Source of the DNA: an uncultured bacterium
GTDB taxonomy: Bacteria; Patescibacteria; Microgenomatia; Levybacterales; UBA12049
Assembly (NCBI GenBank): GCA_946885425.1
Contig: CAMPGJ010000023.1
Coordinates: forward strand, 1 to 12,360
Direction: 5' to 3'
DNA length: 12,360 bases
Part shown: piece by piece, positions 1 to 5,266 of the stretch
Numbering within the stretch: position 1 is the stretch's first letter
Layout of the letters: each line of letters opens with the position of its first letter
Position numbers and translations under genes: made by a program
Notes under the pieces: model-generated
What the model saw: the letters and a program-made list of their open reading frames with translations, nothing else
Database searches by the model: none
Told to the model about the DNA's origin: nothing

Positions 1-25
1 TGTTAATTGTTAATTGTTAATTGTT
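1..25. repeat. Heptanucleotide tandem repeat (TGTTAAT)
   Basis: Three full copies of TGTTAAT followed by a partial copy (TGTT), ending six bases before the Shine-Dalgarno sequence of the first gene. The array is cut by the window edge, so its true length is unknown. It would lie in the 5' leader or promoter region of the downstream gene. Confidence 0.85.
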
Positions 26-31
26 GCGAAC

Positions 32-39
32 GGAGGTGA
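32..39 (+). promoter_or_regulatory. Strong Shine-Dalgarno site
   Basis: GGAGGTGA lies six bases before the ATG at 46, a near-perfect match to the 16S anti-Shine-Dalgarno sequence at ideal spacing. It fixes the start of the first gene. No other gene in the window has a comparably strong site. Confidence 0.9.
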
Positions 40-45
40 GCATTT

Positions 46-663
46 ATGGATAATAAAACAGTTTTGGGCATATTTGAACCAACAACAAATACAGAGCACC
101 TAATTAATGACCTGCAGGCAGAGGGATATAACCCACGGGATGTCTCAATTGTTATGCGGGATCGTGATGACGTAGCAGAAATGCATAAAACTTCTGGTGC
201 CGAGGTGATTGGAGATACAGCGGGAGGTATGGCAACCGGTGCTGTCGTAGGCGGTATCATGGGACTTCTCGCAGCAATTGCTATCCCCGGCGTTGGAGGA
301 CTTCTAGTAGGTGGACCAATTGCAGCAGCGCTCGGGTTAACTGGCGTAGCAGCTACAGCTGCCTCAGGCGCAGTAACAGGGGCGATTGCCGGTGGACTTA
401 TTGGTGCACTTATGGGGTTAGGTCTGCCGCGTGAAGAAGCAGAACGATACCAAGAAAGGATCAAAGAGGGAGCTATACTTGTAGCCGTACCCACAAGCAA
501 TGCGGGAGCATTGGATGTTGAATCACTTTTTCATGACTATCAGGCTATGGAGGTTAAAACGCTGACGCATGAACCCAGAGATTACAACAGACGCAAAAGT
601 GCAGACGAACGCACACAGTATGGCTTTGCAAGTAAAGGAGGAAGAAGCCGGAAGAAAAAGTGA
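46..663 (+). CDS. Glycine-rich general-stress-like membrane-associated protein (YflT-like N-terminus)
   Basis: A 205-residue protein. Residues 1-40 (VLGIF, a helix, then EGYNPRDVSIVMRD) form a beta-alpha-beta pattern like the N-terminus of YflT/GspM-type general stress proteins, in which a short ferredoxin-like half precedes a glycine-rich segment. Residues 56-126 are extremely rich in Gly and Ala with GxxxG-type spacing (GGMATGAVVGGIMG and similar), a glycine zipper that probably inserts in or lies against the membrane. Residues 141-150 (EGAILVAVPT) look like the closing beta strand. The tail after residue 175 is strongly basic and ends SRKKK, suggesting nucleic-acid or phospholipid contact. 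The start is fixed by the strong ribosome site at 32-39. No catalytic residues are visible. The family is associated with stress responses, but the molecular role is unknown. The general class is likely; the specific function is open. Confidence 0.75.
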   Translation: MDNKTVLGIFEPTTNTEHLINDLQAEGYNPRDVSIVMRDRDDVAEMHKTSGAEVIGDTAGGMATGAVVGGIMGLLAAIAIPGVGGLLVGGPIAAALGLTGVAATAASGAVTGAIAGGLIGALMGLGLPREEAERYQERIKEGAILVAVPTSNAGALDVESLFHDYQAMEVKTLTHEPRDYNRRKSADERTQYGFASKGGRSRKKK

Positions 664-694
664 ACAAGATGAATACGAAAGAGATCCGGCAATT

Positions 695-724
695 TTGCCT
701 ATAGTAGACAGGGTGTGATATAAT
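695..724 (+). promoter_or_regulatory. Extended -10 promoter for the mazG-like gene
   Basis: A perfect TATAAT (719-724) is preceded by TGA (716-718), giving the extended -10 motif TGnTATAAT. A weak -35 box, TTGCCT (695-700), sits 18 bases upstream. Transcription should start near 731, inside the first arm of the hairpin at 730-753. The gene therefore probably has its own promoter rather than depending on the upstream stress gene. Confidence 0.7.
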
Positions 725-729
725 CTTGA

Positions 730-753
730 GACTCATTCAGTTTTGAATGAGTC
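730..753 (+). promoter_or_regulatory. Perfect 10-bp hairpin in the mazG-like leader
   Basis: GACTCATTCA and TGAATGAGTC are exact inverted repeats around the loop GTTT. Only six bases separate the hairpin from the ATG at 760, and there is no Shine-Dalgarno sequence. No T-run follows, so it does not look like an intrinsic terminator. It could be an operator palindrome overlapping the transcription start, or a 5'-end RNA hairpin affecting stability or translation. Confidence 0.75.
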
Positions 754-759
754 CTAACT

Positions 760-1062
760 ATGGACATTATAAGCCTGACAAAAGACGTTGAAGAGGTCTC
801 AAAAAAGTATGCCAGAAAATTTGGAATCAAACGGGACTCACAATGGTTTATCCTCAAGCTGCAGGAGGAAATGGGTGAGCTAATCCAAAGCTATCTCATG
901 ATGGAAGGCAAAGGCAGGAAAAAAGGGAAAACAGCGGAAGAATTACGCAAAGATTTCCATAAAGAAATCGCCGACGTATTCTGCCACATCCTCTTGGTAG
1001 CCCACTCACAAAACGCCGATTTACAAAAGGAAGTAGAGAAAAAGTGGCTGATATATAAATAA
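760..1062 (+). CDS. MazG-like nucleotide pyrophosphohydrolase
   Basis: A 100-residue all-alpha protein of the MazG/dUTPase-like superfamily. Such enzymes hydrolyse (d)NTPs, often damaged or non-canonical ones, to the monophosphate and pyrophosphate with Mg2+. The metal-binding signature is visible: E36, E37 and E40 in QEEMGEL, then E69 and D72 in KEIADVF. This is the EExxE...ExxD pattern of single-domain MazG proteins, and the length suits a single-domain member that dimerises or tetramerises. A Lys/Arg-rich loop (GKGRKKGK, residues 50-57) lies between the two metal helices and may contact the triphosphate. The start is the first ATG after the hairpin and has no ribosome-binding site. The gene converges on rpoD, 69 bases away. 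The family call is firm; the substrate is not predictable. Confidence 0.85.
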   Translation: MDIISLTKDVEEVSKKYARKFGIKRDSQWFILKLQEEMGELIQSYLMMEGKGRKKGKTAEELRKDFHKEIADVFCHILLVAHSQNADLQKEVEKKWLIYK

Positions 1063-1070
1063 ATGCCTAC

Positions 1071-1118
1071 ATGGTTTTATGGCTATATGGTTCCTTAACC
1101 ATTCAACCATCTGACCAT
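1071..1118. repeat. Mirror-arranged octamer repeats (3x ATGGNNNN, 3x NNNACCAT)
   Basis: Six consecutive 8-base units. ATGGTTTT, ATGGCTAT and ATGGTTCC occupy 1071-1094, and TTAACCAT, TCAACCAT and CTGACCAT occupy 1095-1118. The second triplet is the inverted form of the first, so the block can fold into a periodic stem; TATATGGT (1084-1091) also pairs exactly with ACCATATA (1114-1121). It fills most of the 69-base gap between the convergent mazG-like and rpoD genes and may act as a structured 3' end for either transcript, although it has no U-tract. Confidence 0.8.
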
Positions 1119-1131
1119 ATAACAATTGCTC

Positions 1132-2214
1132 TTAAACCAGATAATCCCGAAGTTTATTTCCCCTTGATGGGTGGCGGAGTTTTCGAAGTGCCTTAGCTTC
1201 AATCTGTCTGATACGCTCACGGGTAACCTGGAACATACGTCCTACTTCTTCAAGCGTCTTTGGACGACCATCATCCAGACCAAATCTTTCTTTCAAAACT
1301 CTTCTTTCACGATCAGAAAGTGTACCAAGTACCTGATCAACCTGTTCCTTCAAAAGCTCACGTGACGCTGAATCAAACAGAGTCGGTGCGGAAGAATCAT
1401 GAATGAAATCACCCAAACGGCTGTCTTCTTCATCTCCGACAGGAGCCTCAAGAGAGGCTGGATTCTGAGAAATTTTAATAATTTCAAGCGCTTTATCTGG
1501 TTCAATACCCAATACTTTAGCAACTTCTTCAGGAGTAGGTTCACGACCCAATTCCTGCATCAGTTTTCTCTGAGAACGGAGGAAGCGGTTAATGTTCTCA
1601 ACCATATGTACTGGAATACGGATTGTTCTTGCCTGATCGGCAATCGCGCGGGTAACTGACTGACGGATCCACCAGGTTGCATATGTAGAAAATTTAAATC
1701 CACGGCGCCAGTCATATTTTTCAACTGCACGGATTAAACCCTGATTCCCCTCTTGAATCAAATCTAAGAGAGAAAGACCACGACCGATATATTTCTTTGC
1801 GATAGATACTACCAAACGAAGGTTGGAGTTAATCAATTTCTGCTTTGCTACGTCACTACCCTTTTCAACCCTTTTTGCCAGTTCGATTTCTTCATCAAAA
1901 CTCAAAAGAGGAATACGGCCGATTTCCTTCAGATACATCCTGACAGGATCAGATACTGAACCTTCTGTAAGCACAGTTAACGCTTCAAGTTCTTTTTCTA
2001 AATCTTCGATTGGCTTTTGTTCTTCCTGCTGTTGGGCGACTGACTCAAACACATCAACGCTGGAATGCATGAGTTTGTCGTAAAGCGTATCAAGCTCTTC
2101 GATGTGCTCTTCTGGTTTAGAATAAATTCCCAGAATTTCATCCTGAGTAATGTAGCCGCGTTTTTTTGCGGACGCAACAATATCAACAAGCGGTGTCGGT
2201 AATTTTTGGGACAT
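1132..2214 (-). CDS. rpoD: RNA polymerase primary sigma factor RpoD (sigma-70)
   Basis: A 360-residue group 1 sigma factor that directs RNA polymerase to housekeeping promoters. In order: a short region 1.1-like segment (about 5-50, including [10 protein letters not shown]), an acidic linker, region 1.2 (about 87-120, [16 protein letters not shown]), region 2 (about 131-204), region 3 (about 205-280) and region 4 (about 291-347). In region 2.4, [14 protein letters not shown] retains the Gln185 and Thr188 that read the -10 element. In region 4.2, [20 protein letters not shown] (330-349) matches the -35 recognition helix of classical RpoD. The large non-conserved insert of E. coli RpoD is absent, so the protein is short but complete. 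The ATG at 2214 follows an extended -10 box by six bases, implying a leaderless mRNA. dnaG lies 196 bases upstream on the same strand. Confidence 0.98.
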   Translation of the reverse strand: MSQKLPTPLVDIVASAKKRGYITQDEILGIYSKPEEHIEELDTLYDKLMHSSVDVFESVAQQQEEQKPIEDLEKELEALTVLTEGSVSDPVRMYLKEIGRIPLLSFDEEIELAKRVEKGSDVAKQKLINSNLRLVVSIAKKYIGRGLSLLDLIQEGNQGLIRAVEKYDWRRGFKFSTYATWWIRQSVTRAIADQARTIRIPVHMVENINRFLRSQRKLMQELGREPTPEEVAKVLGIEPDKALEIIKISQNPASLEAPVGDEEDSRLGDFIHDSSAPTLFDSASRELLKEQVDQVLGTLSDRERRVLKERFGLDDGRPKTLEEVGRMFQVTRERIRQIEAKALRKLRHPSRGNKLRDYLV

Positions 2215-2220
2215 GGCTAT

Positions 2221-2229
2221 ATTGTATCA
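2221..2229 (-). promoter_or_regulatory. Extended -10 box of rpoD
   Basis: Read on the minus strand, TGATACAAT (TGn plus a 5/6 match to TATAAT) is followed by six bases (ATAGCC) and the rpoD ATG. Transcription would start at or next to the start codon. A possible -35, TTGCGT, lies at 2243-2248 with a 16-base spacer. A second -10 candidate, a perfect TATAAT at 2231-2236, would give a leader of about 10 bases. Either way rpoD appears to have its own promoter. Confidence 0.6.
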
Positions 2230-2268
2230 TATTATACAATACACGCAACCTGTAGGATTTACGGAGCT

Positions 2269-2294
2269 GAGAGTTGAGAATGGAGAGTTGAGAA
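2269..2294. repeat. Direct repeat GAGAGTTGAGAA, period 14
   Basis: Two exact copies of GAGAGTTGAGAA, at 2269-2280 and 2283-2294, separated by TG, in the rpoD-dnaG spacer. It is a short degenerate tandem repeat of the same general kind as the other border repeats in this window, but with a different unit. Confidence 0.8.
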
Positions 2295-2322
2295 ATAAAA
2301 TATTCGTCATTTACCAAGAAAT

Positions 2323-2420
2323 GTCATGCTGAATTTAGTCAGCGCCGCTACTGTGTAGCAAGTACTCTTGGGGTGCATCTAATAAATATTCATTAGATCC
2401 TGAAGAGAGTTCAGGATGAC
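2323..2420. repeat. 98-bp palindromic repeat element with terminal inverted repeats
   Basis: The ends, GTCATGCTGAA (2323-2333) and TTCAGGATGAC (2410-2420), are 11-base inverted repeats with one mismatch. Inside are three perfect hairpins: GCTAC-TGT-GTAGC (2347-2359), ATCTAAT around an 8-base loop (2377-2398) and ATCCTGAA-GAGAG-TTCAGGAT (2397-2417). This architecture resembles REP/MITE-type intergenic palindromic elements. The right end covers the last codons and stop codon of dnaG, so dnaG ends inside the repeat. No transposase is encoded; if mobile, it would have been moved in trans. Confidence 0.75.
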
Positions 2421-4171
2421 TCTTTTACATCCAATTGTTTTGCCAATTCAGAGTATGTTCGCTTCAATTCTTCTGCTTTGCCTTCATCATCCTGTTCTAC
2501 AGCGTCTATCTCTCCTGCTAATTTCTTCATATTTTGTTGAATGTAGATTTTTTTAAGTTTTTGGGCTGTATTTTCTACCTCTTCAAGCAATTTTTTTTCA
2601 TCGGAGAACTGAGTCAACGGTAGAAGTAAACAAGTATCGTAAGTTTGAACTAATTCTGTAGGCAGACTTTTTGCAAATGCATGCGTTTCAAGTGTTTCAG
2701 CCTTCTTAAGAAGTTGGGCAAGAATCTTTTGATACGCCCGCTCTTGCGGTAAAAAGCTAGAAAGCATCGACTCTGTCATTTCCAGGAGTGGCTTAGGTTT
2801 CTCAGCCTGAACAAGCAAAGCCAATAAGTATTCTTCTAGAATTTCATCCTTCAGCCGCTTTACTTTCTCTACCTCAACTATTGGCTTGGGCTGTTGCGGC
2901 ATCCTTAGCCGTTGTAATTCTTTTGCTATGCTTTCATACGATGTTTCAAGGACAGTGCTTATTTTACGCATATAATGCTCTTTAACAATCTCATTCCTGA
3001 TCATTGCGACAAATGGAAGCAAGTTGGTAGCAATATTTTTTTTGCCTTCTGCTGTCGTCTTATCTCCAGCTGCTACAGCTTTATCAAATAAATAATCATA
3101 AATACCGATATCATTTGCTGCAGCTTTTTTAAATGATGCGACATCCTGTTTGAGCGCCTCATCAGGATCTTTATCTCCGGGAATTGCTATCACAGTGGAG
3201 GTCAATCCTTTTTTTTCAACAATAGGAAGGCTCCTTTTTATTGCCTCCTGCCCCGCCTTATCACCATCAAAACAAAATGCTATTTTATCCGCATACCGGG
3301 CGAGAAGATTTACCTGATTTTCAGTTAACGCTGTCCCCTTCACACCAACTACATTTGAGATACCGTGCTGAAAACATGAAATCACATCAAATTCACCTTC
3401 TGCAAGAACTACTTTATTCTCGCGTCTGATGGCTTCTTTTGTAATGTTTATTCCAAACATATGCTCACCTTTGTGGTAGACCAGAGTTTCACGCGTATTA
3501 ATGTATTTGGAAGTATTATCATTGTTCTCCAAAATACGCCCGGAAAAACCAACAACATTATCACGATGGTCGATAAGCGGGAAGATCAATCTCCCCCAGA
3601 AGAAATCATATAATCTGCCATTTCGCTCAAAAGCCAGTCCAGCATCGATAACATCCTCTTTTTTATATCCTTTCTTACCCGTCAGATACGCTGATAATCC
3701 CGAACCTAAGGGGGCGAACCCCATCATAAATGTCTCAATCATCTTCTCATCGGTTCCCCGTCCAGACAGATATGCCCGGGCTTTTTCTCCGGCTTTATGC
3801 TTGGTCAGGATAAAATGATAATATTCCTTTGCCAAACTATTAATCTGATAGAGCAGCTCTTTCTGAGAGGATAATCCGCTTGTTTGAGCTGAAGATATAA
3901 GCTCTATTCCGACACGCTTGGCAAGTGTCCTCAGTGCTTCCGGAAAATCCATACGCTCATATTCCATTAAAAACGTATATACATCTCCACCCTTAGCACA
4001 ACCAAAACAATGCCATGTTTGCCTGTCTGGGGAGATCATGAATGAGGGAGATTTTTCATTATGGAACGGGCAGTTAGCTTTGAAATTCCGGCCTGCTTTT
4101 TTGAGCGTTATGTACTCGGAGATAAAGGAGATAATGTCAACTTTGTCTTTAACTTGCGCAACCTGATCCAT
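2411..4171 (-). CDS. dnaG: DNA primase DnaG
   Basis: A 586-residue primase that synthesises RNA primers at the replication fork. An N-terminal CHC2 zinc-binding domain uses C34, H37, C55 and C58 (CPFHNEKSPSF... WHCFGCAKGG). The RNA polymerase core follows (about 105-350), with the TOPRIM motifs LAEGEFDV (E258, D262) and FDGDKAGQ (D302, D304) that coordinate the catalytic metals. The C-terminal 200 residues are helical, Lys/Glu-rich and poorly conserved, in the place of the DnaB helicase-binding domain. I chose the ATG at 4171 over the in-frame GTG at 4189 because the protein then begins MDQVAQVKDKVDII, the usual primase N-terminus, and because the GTG overlaps the extended -10 box. The last residues and the stop come from the palindromic element at 2323-2420. 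It belongs with rpoD in the classical macromolecular synthesis operon; rpsU is absent. Confidence 0.97.
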   Translation of the reverse strand: MDQVAQVKDKVDIISFISEYITLKKAGRNFKANCPFHNEKSPSFMISPDRQTWHCFGCAKGGDVYTFLMEYERMDFPEALRTLAKRVGIELISSAQTSGLSSQKELLYQINSLAKEYYHFILTKHKAGEKARAYLSGRGTDEKMIETFMMGFAPLGSGLSAYLTGKKGYKKEDVIDAGLAFERNGRLYDFFWGRLIFPLIDHRDNVVGFSGRILENNDNTSKYINTRETLVYHKGEHMFGINITKEAIRRENKVVLAEGEFDVISCFQHGISNVVGVKGTALTENQVNLLARYADKIAFCFDGDKAGQEAIKRSLPIVEKKGLTSTVIAIPGDKDPDEALKQDVASFKKAAANDIGIYDYLFDKAVAAGDKTTAEGKKNIATNLLPFVAMIRNEIVKEHYMRKISTVLETSYESIAKELQRLRMPQQPKPIVEVEKVKRLKDEILEEYLLALLVQAEKPKPLLEMTESMLSSFLPQERAYQKILAQLLKKAETLETHAFAKSLPTELVQTYDTCLLLPLTQFSDEKKLLEEVENTAQKLKKIYIQQNMKKLAGEIDAVEQDDEGKAEELKRTYSELAKQLDVKESS

Positions 4172-4179
4172 GTGGGCTA

Positions 4180-4188
4180 ATTGTAACA
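4180..4188 (-). promoter_or_regulatory. Extended -10 box of dnaG
   Basis: On the minus strand, TGTTACAAT (TGn plus TACAAT, 5/6 to consensus) lies eight bases before the ATG at 4171. This predicts transcription starting at about the start codon. No convincing -35 is present because the terminator stem occupies that position. No Shine-Dalgarno sequence precedes the ATG. Confidence 0.5.
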
Positions 4189-4203
4189 CGGGGGGTAAAA
4201 TAC

Positions 4204-4234
4204 AAAAAGGTCTGTTTTTTAGGCAGACCTTTTT
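4204..4234 (-). terminator. Strong intrinsic terminator, potentially bidirectional
   Basis: AAAAAGGTCTG (4204-4214) pairs exactly with CAGACCTTTTT (4224-4234) around a 9-base loop, giving an 11-bp stem with T-rich tails on both strands. Read on the minus strand, it would end transcripts coming from 4467-5180 or from the candidate small RNA, insulating dnaG, whose own promoter begins only 15 bases farther on. Confidence 0.9.
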
Positions 4235-4414
4235 TGTTTTGATAGTTTCATAATATCATCTGATTTAAAATTTAATTTAAATCATACTTTCTTATGTCTT
4301 TTCTAGGTATATCTTTTTTTAGAAGATATACTTTTTGTTTATCGAATGTCCCTGAAAGATAGATTATCTAGAACCCTACCCTTTTTGGCAAGTCCACCTC
4401 ATGCATAAGGCAAC
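4204..4414 (-). ncRNA. Candidate intergenic small RNA (or structured 3' UTR)
   Basis: The roughly 275 bases between the membrane-protein gene and dnaG have no convincing ORF. On the minus strand there is a possible promoter (4421-4450), then a hairpin series: TAGATAATCTA (4360-4370), a 9-bp stem GTATATCTT/AAGATATAC (4307-4331), an 8-bp stem GATTTAAA/TTTAAATC (4262-4283) and the terminator at 4204-4234. A start near 4414 would give an RNA of about 210 bases. I recognise no known RNA family. The same region could simply be the 3' UTR of the upstream gene. Confidence 0.35.
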
Positions 4415-4420
4415 ATATAT

Positions 4421-4450
4421 AGATTAGTACTCTTTTTATACACTTGTCAA
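4421..4450 (-). promoter_or_regulatory. Possible promoter of the intergenic RNA
   Basis: On the minus strand, a perfect -35 TTGACA (4450-4445) is followed after 18 bases by TAATCT (4426-4421), a weak -10 that keeps the first T, the A at position 2 and the final T. It lies downstream of the stop codon of the 4467-5180 gene, so it would drive only the intergenic RNA. The weak -10 leaves this uncertain. Confidence 0.35.
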
Positions 4451-4466
4451 GGGGTCGGCTGCCAGA

Positions 4467-5180
4467 CTAAGGAGTTGGGGTAGGAGTAGGAGGCTCAGAT
4501 GTGGGAGTAGGTGTCAATGTTGGGCTTAAAAATTCAGCGGTAAAACTTTTATCAAGGAAAAAATCAGCTGTTCCATCTCCGGTAATTAGACATTGTTGTA
4601 CCACACCCCCAGGTATCCTGCCTGAACAAGTGACAACTTTCATACTCAATGCACAAGTAGTTTTTTGTTCTTTTTCGGCACAACCCTGCATTAATACCGT
4701 ATAAGGAATGTTTGGCTTTAATTCATCGAAGCTATACGTATATTCAATATTTGCCTGTGGTTCTAAAATATACCTGGATTCATGGTTTTTTGCCTTCACT
4801 GAACCGTATTCTGAAACGTCGACAATAAGATAATCAAGCTCATGCGCATCAGTCTTAATACTTCCTTTAATTTTTGTATTCACCTTTTTTCCTTGCTGGA
4901 TAACAGTAGGTGTAGGAGATTGATCATTTTTTTCTGAAGCTTGAGTACCAGCTCCTCCAAGCACATACCCACCAGCTCCGGCTACAACAGCCGCTACGGC
5001 AATTAGTAGCCACATGGTAGAAGCAGACTGCTTCGGCGATGCAATGACCTCTTCTGGAGGAGGCTGTTGAGCTGCGTTCCCTGAGCCAGATGCTGGAGGT
5101 TCCATCTTTGGAGCAACTGATTTCTCAACAGGTTTTTCTGCAGGACTTACTGGCTCTGAAGCTTTATTTTCCTTATCCAT
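4467..5180 (-). CDS. Single-pass membrane protein with Pro-rich N-terminus and Pro/Thr tail, function unknown
   Basis: A 237-residue protein of no recognised family. Residues 1-55 are hydrophilic and rich in Pro, Glu, Lys and Ser, and probably cytoplasmic. Residues 56-77 (MWLLIAVAAVVAGAGGYVLGG) form one transmembrane helix. Residues 95-218 make a beta-rich exported domain with four cysteines (C167, C176, C185, C197) that could form two disulfides. Residues 219-237 are almost wholly Thr and Pro (TLTPTPTSEPPTPTPTP), a stalk- or wall-spanning-like tail and a possible O-glycosylation region. The uncleaved N-terminal helix predicts a bitopic protein with its C-terminus outside. The start is supported by a promoter ending six bases upstream. 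It is divergent from comM and followed by a long 3' region and terminator. A cell-surface or envelope role is inference from topology only. Confidence 0.85.
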   Translation of the reverse strand: MDKENKASEPVSPAEKPVEKSVAPKMEPPASGSGNAAQQPPPEEVIASPKQSASTMWLLIAVAAVVAGAGGYVLGGAGTQASEKNDQSPTPTVIQQGKKVNTKIKGSIKTDAHELDYLIVDVSEYGSVKAKNHESRYILEPQANIEYTYSFDELKPNIPYTVLMQGCAEKEQKTTCALSMKVVTCSGRIPGGVVQQCLITGDGTADFFLDKSFTAEFLSPTLTPTPTSEPPTPTPTP

Positions 5181-5186
5181 ATGCTA

Positions 5187-5216
5187 AGCATGACATACGA
5201 CAATAATTCTTGTCAA
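5187..5216 (-). promoter_or_regulatory. Promoter of the Pro/Thr-rich membrane protein gene
   Basis: On the minus strand, a perfect TTGACA (5216-5211), an 18-base spacer ending in TGT and CATGCT (5192-5187) form an extended -10 promoter. Six bases (TAGCAT) separate the -10 from the ATG at 5180, predicting a leaderless transcript. An 11-base palindrome, ATGCTAAGCAT (5181-5191), overlaps the -10 and start region and could be a small operator. Confidence 0.65.
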
Positions 5217-5230
5217 CGAGACCTGCCCAG

Positions 5231-5260
5231 ATGACATTGGGGACCAAAAGTTGCTATGAT
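5231..5260 (+). promoter_or_regulatory. Promoter of comM
   Basis: ATGACA (5231-5236, 5/6 to the -35 consensus), an 18-base spacer ending in TGC, and TATGAT (5255-5260, 5/6 to -10) form an extended -10 promoter. The next six bases, GTATCT, lead directly into the ATG at 5267, so the transcript should be leaderless. It lies back to back with the promoter at 5187-5216, 14 bases apart. Confidence 0.7.
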
Positions 5261-5266
5261 GTATCT

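Noticed and set aside
730..753. Rho-independent terminator for the stress-like gene
   Set aside because: The stem is strong but no T-run follows, and a good promoter lies immediately upstream, so it belongs to the mazG leader.
4172..4189. GTG start for dnaG at 4189
   Set aside because: It adds six residues not typical of primases and overlaps the extended -10 box; the ATG at 4171 gives the usual N-terminus.
4346..4408. Small plus-strand ORF of 20 residues (MSLKDRLSRTLPFLASPPHA)
   Set aside because: No ribosome-binding site, no good promoter at the right distance, and a hairpin with a T-run lies directly upstream; chance ORF likely.
5210..5266. In-frame N-terminal extension of comM beginning at the ATG at 5210
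   Set aside because: The 19 extra residues are unlike any YifB/ComM N-terminus, the start has no ribosome site, and the region holds the promoters for both divergent genes.
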